Shown here piece after piece: positions 50,922 to 59,898 of a stretch of DNA of 64,000 nt; within the stretch, counting starts at the first letter, position 1; each line of letters starts with the position of its first letter. The DNA is from Avoscillospira sp045652125 (lineage in GTDB: Bacteria > Bacillota > Clostridia > Oscillospirales > Oscillospiraceae). Both the position numbers and the translations under genes were made by a program. A model generated the notes under the pieces. It worked only from the letters and a program-made list of their open reading frames with translations, had not been told where the DNA came from and ran no database searches. The stretch covers positions 1 through 64,000 of the forward strand of contig JAZRTT010000025.1 in the NCBI GenBank assembly GCA_045652125.1, read 5' to 3'.

Positions 50922-51518
50922 TTATAATTCCTCCTGAAGTAATTGAATTCTGGATTTTGTTCTGCATTTTTCAGCCGTTATAATCGAAGCGATCTCCAAA
51001 ACGGCCTTGTCCACCTGATCATTGACAACCAGATAGTCATAATCCTGCGCATGGGAGTATTCCCAACGGGCTTGAGTGAGTCTTCCTTGTATTACGTCAT
51101 CGGCAGTATCTCCACGCCCGGTAAGGCGAGCTTCCAACTCCTTAAAAGAAGGAGCCATCATAAAAATCAGTACGGCATCGGGGCGGCGGCGCTTTACATT
51201 GAGCGCCCCCTGCACTTCGATGTCCAGCAAAATATCCTGCCCCTGAGCAAGGGCGTGATCCAGCGGTGCTTCCGGTGTACCGTAAAAATTCCCAACATAC
51301 TCGGCATATTCCAGTAATTCCTGCCTGTCAATCATTTCGCGAAAGGTATCATGATTGACAAAAAAATAGTTAACACCATCAACCTCACCGGGACGAATGG
51401 GACGGGTCGTAGCAGAAACAGAAAAATGAAGATTGGGGCTTTGTGACATGAGCTGCTTGACCACAGTACTCTTTCCCACACCGGATGGGCCGGATATGAC
51501 GATCAATTTCCCGTCCAT
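50922..51518 (-). CDS. gmk: Guanylate kinase
   Basis: A 198-residue kinase that phosphorylates GMP to GDP. The P-loop is SGPSGVGKSTV (9-19). GMP-binding motifs SATTRPIRPGEVDGVNYFF and the lid arginines (LTGRGDTADDVIQGRL) are present. The start shares TAATG with the remA stop. Confidence 0.95.
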   Translation of the reverse strand: MDGKLIVISGPSGVGKSTVVKQLMSQSPNLHFSVSATTRPIRPGEVDGVNYFFVNHDTFREMIDRQELLEYAEYVGNFYGTPEAPLDHALAQGQDILLDIEVQGALNVKRRRPDAVLIFMMAPSFKELEARLTGRGDTADDVIQGRLTQARWEYSHAQDYDYLVVNDQVDKAVLEIASIITAEKCRTKSRIQLLQEEL

Positions 51519-51790
51519 TATGTGTCCTCCTCATTTCCTGCTGTCACCGGGTCAGGTTTTCCTGCCGCTCTGGCAGCTATGGTCTCCGGCGGAACGGCAG
51601 ATAAGATCACGTGATCTGTGTCCATCAGGATTACTGACTTGGTTCTGCGCCCATATGTTGCATCTATCAACATACTGCGATCTTTTGCTTCTTGTATAAT
51701 ACGCTTGATCGGAGCTGATTCCGGACTGACTATTGTTAAGACCCGTCCGAATGAAACCATATTGCCAAAGCCGATATTTACAAGTTTCAT
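51518..51790 (-). CDS. remA: RemA-like regulator (DUF370)
   Basis: A 90-residue DNA-binding protein of the RemA family. The conserved core MKLVNIGFGNMVSFGRVL, then SPESAPIKRI and DATYGRRTKSVI, is complete. In Bacillus it activates matrix and osmoprotection genes. In Firmicutes it is usually next to gmk, as here. The tail (PDPVTAGNEEDT) is a short extension of no known role. Confidence 0.92.
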   Translation of the reverse strand: MKLVNIGFGNMVSFGRVLTIVSPESAPIKRIIQEAKDRSMLIDATYGRRTKSVILMDTDHVILSAVPPETIAARAAGKPDPVTAGNEEDT

Positions 51791-51802
51791 AGCTCCCTCC
51801 GA

Positions 51803-52681
51803 TTATTCTATATTCTGTGTTTGTTCCCGAATCTTTTCAAGTTCTGCCTTAATGTCCACCACCGTTCTGGTCTGTTCAAGATCATTGCATTTTGAACCGA
51901 TGGTGTTTGCTTCCCTGTTCATTTCCTGAAGCAGAAAATCCAGCTTTCGGCCGACAGCTCCGCCGGAAGCAAGCATTTGCTGCAGTTGATTCAAATGACT
52001 TCGGAGACGAACAGTTTCTTCATCTACTGCAATTTTGTCTGCAAAAATCGCTGCTTCTGTCAGAATTCTGCTTTCGTCAATGGATGTACCGGCAAGTACC
52101 TCCTGCATTTTCTCCAGCAATTTTGCCCTGTATTCCGAAACTGTAACGGGGCTTCGTGCTTCTATCTGCTCAACCATGGAAATAATAGTCTCACGCCGGT
52201 TCAGCAGATCCCGTTCTAAAGCTGCACCTTCCACCGTCCGCATGGTATCATATTGGTCCAGCGCTTCACCCACGACCTGCAGAAGCTCGGCAGCTCTTGC
52301 TTCTTCATCCACATCCGGCTTCTCGGTCACAAATACATCGGGCAGACGAAACAGTGCCGTAACAGAAATATCGTCTCGTACGGGGTAGTCAGCAGCCACC
52401 TGCTGCATCGCCGTCAAATACCCCTCCAGAACGGGCTTGTTCAGCGTAATTTTGACATCTTCGCCGGAGGCATTCACGACAGAAATGAAAACATCTATTT
52501 TTCCGCGGGTCACATGTTCTTTTACCAATTGCTTTATACGGTCTTCCACATAGCTATAAACCCGGGGAAGCTTTACGGAACAATCAAGATATCGATTATT
52601 GACAGAACGAACCTCAACGGTGATCTCGCGGCCTTCCACTGTGTTGGTGGCTCTGCCGTATCCCGTCATACTTCTGATCAA
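51803..52681 (-). CDS. yicC: YicC-family endoribonuclease
   Basis: A 292-residue protein with the YicC N-terminal domain (MTGYGRATNTVEGREITVEVRSVNNRYLD-like region, residues 5-33) and the C-terminal DUF1732 domain (210-292; FLLQEMNREANTIGSKCND). YicC members act as small-RNA or mRNA endoribonucleases. The start is a TTG at 52681 after GGAGGG. It lies in the Firmicute yicC-remA-gmk-rpoZ string. Confidence 0.92.
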   Translation of the reverse strand: MIRSMTGYGRATNTVEGREITVEVRSVNNRYLDCSVKLPRVYSYVEDRIKQLVKEHVTRGKIDVFISVVNASGEDVKITLNKPVLEGYLTAMQQVAADYPVRDDISVTALFRLPDVFVTEKPDVDEEARAAELLQVVGEALDQYDTMRTVEGAALERDLLNRRETIISMVEQIEARSPVTVSEYRAKLLEKMQEVLAGTSIDESRILTEAAIFADKIAVDEETVRLRSHLNQLQQMLASGGAVGRKLDFLLQEMNREANTIGSKCNDLEQTRTVVDIKAELEKIREQTQNIE

Positions 52682-52700
52682 TTTTATCCCTCCAAATGGT

Positions 52701-52729
52701 GACTGTACGCGGAAATTCCGCGCACAGTC
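52701..52729 (-). terminator. Hairpin after cdaR
   Basis: A 14-bp stem with one wobble pair (52701-52714/52716-52729, nearly no loop). No T-run follows, so termination is uncertain; yicC begins 20 bases further. Confidence 0.45.
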
Positions 52730-52737
52730 ATTGTATT

Positions 52738-54006
52738 TTAAGCAACAGGAACCAAGTCCACCACAACGGTATACTCCGTTTCTCCAATCACACCGGCACC
52801 GTCAAAGCCATCAATATAGATTTTCGTGGGCATGGTCATGGATGTCGCAGTCTCTGCCAAAGTCACATTGGAGAAATCAACCACAACCCGAACATTTTCC
52901 TCCAGTATTTTATCGATGTCATCCTCGTTGGCACGGATCGCAATAGGAAGAATATTGGTTCTTGCCACAGCCTGAAGAGTAGCCGGAACACCGACAAAAC
53001 TGAAATGATTGCTGGAAATACGCATCTGGCGAATGGCTTTGTTCTTGATTTGAACAGAAACCGTTGCCTCCTGCTCTCCGCTGAGATTGGTACAATCTTC
53101 CGGAATGGTGATCATTCTGGTCACCTCTTCTTTATTGGTCATGAGACTGGCCAGATCCACAGCAGACAATTTGATACTCTGAATGCCCTCTAAAACGGTG
53201 GGGTCTGCAGACAGTCGGATGGATTTGGGCGAAATATCGATCACAGCATCTGCGCTGGTAGCACCACCACCGTCAATGACAGGTGCTTCCAAAGGCACAT
53301 CCTTATACAGCAGGATAGGAAGCGTGACCTCGATCTCCTTCACTTCTGAAGTGATGTCCTGATTGTTGATCATTTCACCATTTCTATCCATCAGCTGGTA
53401 CGTCAGAGTGGTACTGATCGTCTGATCCACATTCTCACGCTTTAGAATCGCCTGTGCATAGCTGACTTGATTCACGGCATCTTCCGGACCTTCAATGGTG
53501 ATCTCCGCATAATTTTGATCCAGACGATCGGCTGTGTAACCTTCCACAATGTCCACTTCGGTGAGAACCTTTACCGGTACGATCCGCTTTGCAAGCTTCT
53601 CAAGGGTAATGATCACCTGATTGGGATTGCGGAAATTCATGGTTACATCCTGTGCAGAAACAGAGGCCGGAAGCGTCACATCATAGATGTCAAAGGAAAA
53701 CGGGTAATCTCTGGTCGTTCTGAGGCTGCTGACATCAATGCTGACAACAATGTCAGACTTGTTTTCCGTCAGCTTGTTCAAATCCGCCAGCTTACCGCCA
53801 AATGTCAAAGACACGCCGGTGGGAACATTGGTTTTAGTGATCAAAAGATCATGATCTTCCCGCAGCAGATCTTCGCCAACAAAAGTGACGGGAATATTAC
53901 CGAGTGTGCGTTCACCCTGGGGATTTTCCACCGTAACAACATAAAGCCATAACCCCACGGAGACCGCAAGGGCTAACAGCATACTGAGCCATTTTTTATT
54001 TTGCAT
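52738..54006 (-). CDS. cdaR: YbbR-domain protein, CdaA regulator
   Basis: A 422-residue extracytoplasmic regulator of the diadenylate cyclase. One N-terminal membrane segment (WLSMLLALAVSVGLWLYVV) is followed by four YbbR repeats of 80-90 residues each (e.g. beginning ERTLGNIPVTFVGEDLL and VPVKVLTEVDIVEGYTADR). It overlaps cdaA by 11 bases. Confidence 0.92.
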   Translation of the reverse strand: MQNKKWLSMLLALAVSVGLWLYVVTVENPQGERTLGNIPVTFVGEDLLREDHDLLITKTNVPTGVSLTFGGKLADLNKLTENKSDIVVSIDVSSLRTTRDYPFSFDIYDVTLPASVSAQDVTMNFRNPNQVIITLEKLAKRIVPVKVLTEVDIVEGYTADRLDQNYAEITIEGPEDAVNQVSYAQAILKRENVDQTISTTLTYQLMDRNGEMINNQDITSEVKEIEVTLPILLYKDVPLEAPVIDGGGATSADAVIDISPKSIRLSADPTVLEGIQSIKLSAVDLASLMTNKEEVTRMITIPEDCTNLSGEQEATVSVQIKNKAIRQMRISSNHFSFVGVPATLQAVARTNILPIAIRANEDDIDKILEENVRVVVDFSNVTLAETATSMTMPTKIYIDGFDGAGVIGETEYTVVVDLVPVA

Positions 54007-54865
54007 CGCTTCGTTCCCTCTTGGTCAAAAGTTGTTTTGTTCGGGTCCAGAGGGACTGCTGTTCCTCTGTTTTTGGCATCAATTCGTTGGTCAACAGTCG
54101 TTCAAGCGTCTGTGGTGCCAAATGCCTCTTCAACATACCGCCAATGGCAACGGAAATCGTACCCGTTTCCTCCGATACAATGATTGCCACGGCATCCGAT
54201 ACTTCGCTGGAGCCAATGCCGGCTCTGTGGCGTGTTCCCAGATCGCTGTGAAGATTGGGATTTTCAGACAAGGGCATCACACAGCCGGCAACTGCGACCC
54301 GTCCATCGCGAACGATCACCGCCCCATCGTGCAGGGCAGCTTTCGGGAAAAACAGGTTTCGAAGAAGCTGTTCGGTCAGAACAGCATCCACAGGTGTTCC
54401 TGTTTTGAAGTATTCCCCCAGGGAAGTCTCGCGCTCAAATATCAGCAATACGCCAACACGCTCTTTGGACATAATTTCACAGGCGGATACGGTAGCATGA
54501 ATCGCATCGCCCAACTCGCTTTTGGGAGATTTCCCACCAAGCAGATCCATAAAACGCTTGCCGCCGAACCGTTCCAACGCCCGTCTGAGCTCCGGTTGAA
54601 ACATGATAACCAGCGCAATAAAGCCCAGGGACAAAATATTGCTGAGAATAAAGTGCAGAACATAAAGATCCATCAAATTTGTGACCCATGTCAAAAGGAG
54701 CAAAGCAACAATTGCTTTGGCAGCTCTGGCTGTACTGGTCGAACGAACCATATTGATCAGCTTAAATATGAGAAAGGCCACAATCAGGATATCCAGGAGA
54801 TCGGACAATCCGATGCTCATAAACGCATTTCTAGCACCCTGAAACAATGAGCGAAATTCACGCAA
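53996..54865 (-). CDS. cdaA: Diadenylate cyclase (c-di-AMP synthase)
   Basis: A 289-residue membrane-bound cyclase. Three N-terminal membrane helices (20-100) lead to a DAC domain (110-270) with the DGA motif in ALHDGAVIVRDG and the RHR motif in LGTRHRAGIGSSE. c-di-AMP controls potassium uptake, turgor and wall homeostasis. The start is a TTG at 54865; the first in-frame ATG is 15 codons further. Confidence 0.94.
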   Translation of the reverse strand: MREFRSLFQGARNAFMSIGLSDLLDILIVAFLIFKLINMVRSTSTARAAKAIVALLLLTWVTNLMDLYVLHFILSNILSLGFIALVIMFQPELRRALERFGGKRFMDLLGGKSPKSELGDAIHATVSACEIMSKERVGVLLIFERETSLGEYFKTGTPVDAVLTEQLLRNLFFPKAALHDGAVIVRDGRVAVAGCVMPLSENPNLHSDLGTRHRAGIGSSEVSDAVAIIVSEETGTISVAIGGMLKRHLAPQTLERLLTNELMPKTEEQQSLWTRTKQLLTKRERSDAK

Positions 54866-54958
54866 GCGCCTACACCACCATTCTAAAAATAACTACAATG
54901 AAACACTGTAATTATAGCCGAGAATCGTGAATTAAGCAAGAGCAAAGCGTCAAATATT

Positions 54959-56071
54959 TCAAGGAATCATTCCTTTTACGATTTCAGCCGCAAATTCTAT
55001 TTCTTTTTCTGTGTTTGTGTGGGATACACTAAACCGAACCGTTCCCTGTTCCAGCGTATGGGCAGAGGCATGAGCCAGCGGCGCACAATGAAGGCCTGCT
55101 CTCACGGCAATTCCGTTATCGGCCAGAATTTTTGCCGCATTCTCACAATCAAAGCCCTGAATTTGAATGGATAATACACCTGTCTGCCATTGTTCCGGCC
55201 CCCGAAAACAACGCACGCCGGGAATATCCCATATGAGATCATATAAATATTTCAGCAGGTGTTGTTCTTGTTTCCAAACCTGCTGTATGCCGATTTGGTC
55301 CAGGTACCTCAGACCTGCCAGCAATCCGGCAATTCCGGGTACATTGTGCGTTCCCACCTCTGCTGAATCAGGAAGAAATGCAGGCATCTCCCAATCCAGC
55401 GAGTTGCTTCCGGTTCCACCGCAGAGCAGTGGTTTCGGTTCCTGATTGCAAAGAAGCAACCCCGTTCCCTGCGGCCCCAACAGCCCTTTATGACCCGGCA
55501 TAGCAATGAAGGAAGCCCCCAACTGCTTTAGGGATATGGGCAAAACACCGGCAGACTGCGCTGCATCCAGCACAAGAGGAACTTTTCTTTTGCGGCAGAT
55601 CTCCGCAATTTCTTCCACAGGTAAAACGTATCCAAACACATTGGAAACATGCGTACAGATCACAGCTTTGGTCTGTGGCGTTATGGCCTCAGCAAAGGCT
55701 GTGACGGTGTCTTGCGGAGCAAAGAGCCTTGTTCCCGCTGTGATGATTTCGGCACCTAAATGATATAGGGGCCGCGTAACGGCATTGTGTTCAAACCCGG
55801 AGATCACAACTCTGTCACCGGGTTTGACCAGAGAGTGAATGGCAATATTCAAACCGTGAGTGGCGTTTGCGGTAAAAACTACCTGTTCCGGTCCTGCATC
55901 AAAAAAATCTGCAGCTTCTACTCGGCAATCAAACGCCAATCTTCCTGCCCGAACTGAGGCATTGTGACCGCTTCGTCCAAGACTGGCGCAATGTTTCATT
56001 GCATAAAGCACAGCCTCAGCAACCTCTGGTGGCTTATTCATGGAGGTGGCAGCATGATCCAAATAGATCAA
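54959..56071 (-). CDS. Cysteine desulfurase family protein (chromosomal paralogue)
   Basis: A 370-residue class V PLP enzyme of the same family as the one in element A (same opening MIYLDHAATS). The PLP lysine is in MPGHKGLLGPQG, the Asp in LVLDAAQSAG, and the catalytic cysteine loop is VRAGLHCAPLAH. The start overlaps the end of a DUF3343 gene by ATGA. The pairing desulfurase + DUF3343 thus occurs twice in the window. Confidence 0.88.
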   Translation of the reverse strand: MIYLDHAATSMNKPPEVAEAVLYAMKHCASLGRSGHNASVRAGRLAFDCRVEAADFFDAGPEQVVFTANATHGLNIAIHSLVKPGDRVVISGFEHNAVTRPLYHLGAEIITAGTRLFAPQDTVTAFAEAITPQTKAVICTHVSNVFGYVLPVEEIAEICRKRKVPLVLDAAQSAGVLPISLKQLGASFIAMPGHKGLLGPQGTGLLLCNQEPKPLLCGGTGSNSLDWEMPAFLPDSAEVGTHNVPGIAGLLAGLRYLDQIGIQQVWKQEQHLLKYLYDLIWDIPGVRCFRGPEQWQTGVLSIQIQGFDCENAAKILADNGIAVRAGLHCAPLAHASAHTLEQGTVRFSVSHTNTEKEIEFAAEIVKGMIP

Positions 56072-56322
56072 AAGAACACCTCCTTCATGTCACCGTAAGA
56101 ATTTGCCCGAAAGAATCTGCGGGGAAAAACACCTTTGCTTCGCAGCACAAATATGGCCCCATAGACATCTGATAGACCAAGCTGAATTGCATATCCGCAG
56201 CCGGACAAGGAGATGCCCTTTGGCGCACGCTGTGCCGTGGTCTCAAACCCGTGCTGCTGCAGCAGCATAGCTGCTGTTTGCGCCTGTGTCATAGATTGAA
56301 AGGTTAAATAATACGTGTCCAT
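56068..56322 (-). CDS. DUF3343 family protein (chromosomal copy)
   Basis: An 84-residue protein; the start is the ATG at 56322, 7 bases after GGGAGGG. The longer frame to 56370 would run into the terminator of the upstream operon. The opening YYLTFQSMTQAQTAAMLLQQ and the single cysteine in ISLSGCGYAIQL fit DUF3343, though the second Cys seen in the element A copy is absent. It probably carries sulfur from, or modulates, the coupled desulfurase. Confidence 0.78.
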   Translation of the reverse strand: MDTYYLTFQSMTQAQTAAMLLQQHGFETTAQRAPKGISLSGCGYAIQLGLSDVYGAIFVLRSKGVFPRRFFRANSYGDMKEVFF

Positions 56323-56361
56323 CGGTCTACCCTCCCATCCATCGTATGTCAGGATTGGAAG

Positions 56362-56404
56362 AATCGACACAGCACCCTCAACTATTGAGGGTGCTGTGTC
56401 GATT
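56362..56404 (-). terminator. ispF operon terminator
   Basis: A near-20-bp perfect stem (56362-56381/56385-56404) covering the ispF stop codon. The strongest stem in the window. Confidence 0.8.
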
Positions 56405-56874
56405 TATTTCAAAAGACAGACCGCATGACAGGATATGCCTTCACTCCTGCCTGTAAAACCGAGATGTTCTTCTGTTGTGGCTTTTATATTTACTTGATCC
56501 GGTTCGATGTGTAATCTCGTTGCCAAACGATCCTTAATGGCAGGAAGAAACGCTGCCAGTTTGGGCTGCTGAGCGATCACTGTGATATCCAAATTGGAGA
56601 TATCATAGTTTTTGTTCTGTATCAGCTGCAATACCCGATCCAGAAGCACCATGCTGTCAATATCGCGATACGTCTCATCTGTATTCGGGAAGTGAATTCC
56701 AATGTCACCCAGCGCCGCAGCACCAAGGAGAGCATCCATAACCGCGTGGATCAGAACATCGGCATCGGAATGACCATCCAGCCCCTTTTCGTACGGAATT
56801 TCCACACCGCCAAGAATCAGCTTTCGCCCCTCTCTTAACCGGTGCACGTCATATCCATGACCAATCCTCATCAC
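56404..56874 (-). CDS. ispF: 2-C-methyl-D-erythritol 2,4-cyclodiphosphate synthase
   Basis: A 156-residue MEP-pathway enzyme. Zn ligands are in RIGHGYDVHRL (Asp, His) and HSDADVLIHA. The C-terminal KATTEEHLGFTGRSEGI segment is complete. The ATGA overlap with ispD indicates coupled synthesis; the two enzymes act at steps three and five of the pathway. Confidence 0.96.
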   Translation of the reverse strand: MMRIGHGYDVHRLREGRKLILGGVEIPYEKGLDGHSDADVLIHAVMDALLGAAALGDIGIHFPNTDETYRDIDSMVLLDRVLQLIQNKNYDISNLDITVIAQQPKLAAFLPAIKDRLATRLHIEPDQVNIKATTEEHLGFTGRSEGISCHAVCLLK

Positions 56875-57596
56875 TCGCTCCTCCTTTCCAGTATGGCATT
56901 TGCTAAAACCAAATCGATGGGTGTGGTGATTTTAATATTTTCTTCAGATCCCTCGGTGAGGAAAACCCGCATACCCAATGCCTCTACTGCCGAGCAGTCA
57001 TCGGTAACGGGGAGATTTTGATTCAGTGCATTCTGCAACGCGCCGCGAAGTAAGTCATAATCAAAAATCTGAGGAGTTTGCACAGCAAAGAGAGACTTCC
57101 TCTCCGGCGTATTGAGTACCATTTGGTTTTTTGCCGTTTTAATCGTATCTTTCACCGGAACAGCCGGAGCAGCAGCGTGGCAATCTCTGGCTTTTTCAAT
57201 TGTTTCCTCAATTACAGAATTGGAAATCAGGGGTCTTGCACCATCGTGAATTGCTGCCAACCCCGATTTTTGGGAAACGTGATCTAAACCGATCATGACC
57301 GATTCTATGCGTGTTGCACCGCCCTCCACAACTGCGGTTACTTTTTTGTAGCCATTCCTGTCACAAAGACTTTGTACGAATGCCACCAGGTCACGTCGGG
57401 TGACAACGACAATCTCATCCACTTTTGAACAAGACTCAAAAGCATCAATGCTTCGGGCTATGACTGTTTTCCCCTGCAATTCGGATGTAATTTTGTCCTC
57501 ACCTTTCATACGGCTGGAATTCCCCGCTGCAACGATCACAGCCGAACAGGGAGCGATTTTTTTCTTTTTCACCAATTTCAGCAGGTTATTCATCAT
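56871..57596 (-). CDS. ispD: 2-C-methyl-D-erythritol 4-phosphate cytidylyltransferase
   Basis: A 241-residue MEP-pathway enzyme. The CTP-binding loop is AAGNSSRMKGEDK, with other motifs VEGGATRIESVMIGL, HDGARPLIS and AVQTPQIFDYDLL. An N-terminal extension of about 16 lysine-rich residues precedes the domain. The start overlaps the murD stop by 11 bases. Confidence 0.95.
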   Translation of the reverse strand: MMNNLLKLVKKKKIAPCSAVIVAAGNSSRMKGEDKITSELQGKTVIARSIDAFESCSKVDEIVVVTRRDLVAFVQSLCDRNGYKKVTAVVEGGATRIESVMIGLDHVSQKSGLAAIHDGARPLISNSVIEETIEKARDCHAAAPAVPVKDTIKTAKNQMVLNTPERKSLFAVQTPQIFDYDLLRGALQNALNQNLPVTDDCSAVEALGMRVFLTEGSEENIKITTPIDLVLANAILERRSE

Positions 57597-58983
57597 ATCC
57601 CATTTCCTCCGGCAAAGACATAACTAAATTCTTGTAGATGTTGCCGCGAATCATAAAGTTTTTGAACTGATCAAAAGCGGCACAGGCCGGAGACAATGTG
57701 ACAATATCTCCCGAACAGGAAAGCCGTTGTGCCATGGATACGGCATTTTGAAGGCAATCTGTCACGACAATAGGTAATCGCTGCGGATCATATCCGGGCA
57801 CCCTTACAACGGCTTGCCTGATTTTGTCGGCTGTGCTGCCGCAGAGAATCAATGCTTTCACGTGTGAAACAATTTCGGCACCGAGGATATCGAACGGAAT
57901 TTGTTTATCGTAGCCGCCTGCAATGAGAATCACTTTCCGATCAAAGGCATGCAAACCGGCAATGGTTCTCGATGGGCTGCTGGCAATCGAATCATTATAA
58001 TATCGCACACCATTCAGTATGCGAACCAATTCAATGCGGTGCTCCACTCCTCCAAAATTACGTGCAACATATCGAATATCTTCATGGGACGCAAGTCCTT
58101 CTACTGCAGCTATGGCCGCCATATAATTCTCTACATTGTGCAGGCCGGGAATGGCGATTTCCTCTTTTTTTATAACGGCACTGCCATTGTGCCACACAAT
58201 TTCGTCGTGATAACAAACTCCCTTTTGTAACATCTGGGCTCTTGAAAAATAGGTTACCGATCCCTTTGCTTTTTTCGCAAAGGATGCAGTAATGCTGTTG
58301 TCAAGATTAAGAACCAGTTTATCCTCAGGTTTTTGGTGCAAAAAAATATTTTCTTTGGCTTCTGTGTACTCAGCCATATCCCGGTGGATATCCAGATGGT
58401 TGGGTGCAAGATTTGTAACGACTGCCACATGGGGAGACTGACGCATATGCATCAGCTGGAAGGAGCTGAGTTCAACAACCGCAATATCATCCGGTTTCAT
58501 ATCTGCTGCCAAAGGCAGTAATGGCTGACCAATATTGCCCCCGATCCACACAGAATGCCCTGCATGCTTTAGAATCTCCGCAATCAGCGTTGTGGTGGTG
58601 GTTTTTCCGTCAGAGCCGGTCACGGCAATAACAGGACAGGGACACACAGAAAAAAATGCTTCCATCTCAGAGGTGATCACAGCCCCATTTTCTCTCAGGG
58701 TGCAAAGGACCGGAATATTGGGGTGCATGCCCGGTGTCCGGAAAACAACATCGGCACTCAGATCATCCAAATAGGAATCGCCAAGGTGAAGTTCCGCCCC
58801 TCCCCGTTCCAACGCAAGAACCTCTTCATCCAGATTCTCCCGTTGGGTCTTATCGCAGGCAATAACATGAAGCCCGTATCCAAGCATCATGCGGATCAGC
58901 GGACGGTTGCTGACACCGATCCCCAGAACCGCGATTCGTTTGCCTCTGAGTTTTTCAAAATATTGATCCACCCCAATATTCAT
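57586..58983 (-). CDS. murD: UDP-N-acetylmuramoylalanine-D-glutamate ligase
   Basis: A 465-residue cytoplasmic peptidoglycan precursor ligase that adds D-Glu to UDP-MurNAc-L-Ala. The N-terminal Rossmann domain (VLGIGVSNRPLIRMM), the ATP loop VTGSDGKTTTT, LAPNHLDIH, and the C-terminal DSIASSPSRTIAGL and GGYDKQIPF motifs are present. The gene is detached from the usual mra/mur cluster and grouped with isoprenoid genes. Confidence 0.95.
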   Translation of the reverse strand: MNIGVDQYFEKLRGKRIAVLGIGVSNRPLIRMMLGYGLHVIACDKTQRENLDEEVLALERGGAELHLGDSYLDDLSADVVFRTPGMHPNIPVLCTLRENGAVITSEMEAFFSVCPCPVIAVTGSDGKTTTTTLIAEILKHAGHSVWIGGNIGQPLLPLAADMKPDDIAVVELSSFQLMHMRQSPHVAVVTNLAPNHLDIHRDMAEYTEAKENIFLHQKPEDKLVLNLDNSITASFAKKAKGSVTYFSRAQMLQKGVCYHDEIVWHNGSAVIKKEEIAIPGLHNVENYMAAIAAVEGLASHEDIRYVARNFGGVEHRIELVRILNGVRYYNDSIASSPSRTIAGLHAFDRKVILIAGGYDKQIPFDILGAEIVSHVKALILCGSTADKIRQAVVRVPGYDPQRLPIVVTDCLQNAVSMAQRLSCSGDIVTLSPACAAFDQFKNFMIRGNIYKNLVMSLPEEMGYDE

Positions 58984-59046
58984 AGAGATACCTCTTTTCC
59001 AATTCTAATCATATTATAGCCGTGTGCGGCGGTTTTTGCAATTGAT

Positions 59047-59075
59047 TTGACAATATAAACAAAATAAAGTAGAAT
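59047..59075 (+). promoter_or_regulatory. rnpB promoter
   Basis: Perfect TTGACA (59047-59052), a 17-base spacer and TAGAAT (59070-59075), the strongest promoter in the window, as expected for an abundant RNA. Confidence 0.8.
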
Positions 59076-59079
59076 ATCG

Positions 59080-59432
59080 GTACGTCCGGGTCGGACAGTC
59101 GCGTGTGCAGTGCCGAAAGGCCGTACATGAGGAAAGTCCGGGCTCCGCAGGGCAAGGATAACGGGTAACGCCCGCCGAAGGCAACTTCAGGAAAAGTGCA
59201 ACAGAGATATACCGCTTCGCCGTATTGGGCGGAGTAAGGGTGGAAAGGTGCGGTAAGAGCGCACCCGATGGTGTGGAAGCATCCATCGCTGCAAACTCTA
59301 TCCGGAGCAACACCGCAGAGGAAACAAGGTCGGCCCGGCTGTTTCCGAGAAGGTGGCTGGATCACAGGGGTGACCCTGTGACTAGATAGATGACTGTCGA
59401 ATACAGAACCCGGCTTACAGACCCGGTCGTGT
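59080..59432 (+). ncRNA. rnpB: RNase P RNA
   Basis: The catalytic RNA of RNase P, which trims tRNA 5' ends. The diagnostic conserved regions appear in order: GAGGAAAGTCCGGGCTCC (CR-I) near 59129, the AACAGAGATA segment (CR-II/III), the AGATAGATGACTGTC block (CR-IV) and ACAGAACCCGGCTTACAG (CR-V). The 5' ACGTCCGGGTC can pair with 3' GACCCGGTCGT to form P1. Length about 350 fits a bacterial type A or B form. Confidence 0.95.
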
Positions 59433-59470
59433 AAAAAGTGTGTCAAGGAAACTTCCTTGGCGCACTTTTT
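59433..59470 (+). terminator. rnpB terminator
   Basis: A 17-bp stem with one mismatch (A5GTG...CACTTTTT) directly after the RNA. Confidence 0.9.
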
Positions 59471-59535
59471 ACTGATTGCACAAATTACAGAACAATTTAT
59501 TGTTGTAATCTATTAAAGTTTTTTGAAAAAACATC

Positions 59536-59564
59536 TTGATTTTAGCACGATGAAGCACTAAAAT
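59536..59564 (+). promoter_or_regulatory. his operon promoter with overlapping operator
   Basis: TTGATT (59536-59541), a 17-base spacer and TAAAAT (59559-59564). An inverted repeat ATTTTAG-N12-CTAAAAT (59539-59545/59558-59564) covers the region between, and a direct repeat AGCAC lies inside. This matches what an autoregulating TrpR-like repressor encoded just downstream would bind. Confidence 0.6.
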
Positions 59565-59591
59565 ATATTCAGATATATTTGAGAAGGGGTT

Positions 59592-59897
59592 ATGATTATG
59601 GATCTGCTTCGGCACCCATCGGTAGATCGGCTGTTTCAGGCGATTTTATCTTTGCAGACAACGGACGAATGTTATGAATTCTTTGAAGATGCCTGTACCA
59701 TCAAGGAAATTGAAGAAATCGCACAGCGCTTTGAAGTAGCGGAGCTTCTTTGGAAAGGGCAAAGTTATAATGAGATCAATCAGGCTACCGGTGCCAGTAC
59801 TGCGACCATTTGCCGGGTAAAGAAATGTCTGGTCTATGGAAACAGCGGTTATCGGATCGCGCTGGAACGGCTATCGGATTTGAATAAGGAGAAATAA
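59592..59897 (+). CDS. YerC/TrpR-family regulator, likely his operon repressor
   Basis: A 101-residue TrpR-superfamily protein (start near 59592-59598). Helix-turn-helix sequence: FEVAELLWKGQSYNEINQATGAST, then ICRVKKCL. YerC/YecD proteins that head his operons in Clostridia are proposed histidine-responsive repressors (HisR). It sits first in the his operon, with the hisZ start 1 base after its stop, and next to a fitting operator. Ligand binding is inference. Confidence 0.82.
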   Translation: MIMDLLRHPSVDRLFQAILSLQTTDECYEFFEDACTIKEIEEIAQRFEVAELLWKGQSYNEINQATGASTATICRVKKCLVYGNSGYRIALERLSDLNKEK

Positions 59898-59898
59898 T

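Noticed and set aside
59009..59446. Leftward frames of 145 and 99 codons
   Set aside because: They lie antisense to the RNase P RNA, whose conserved blocks explain the sequence.
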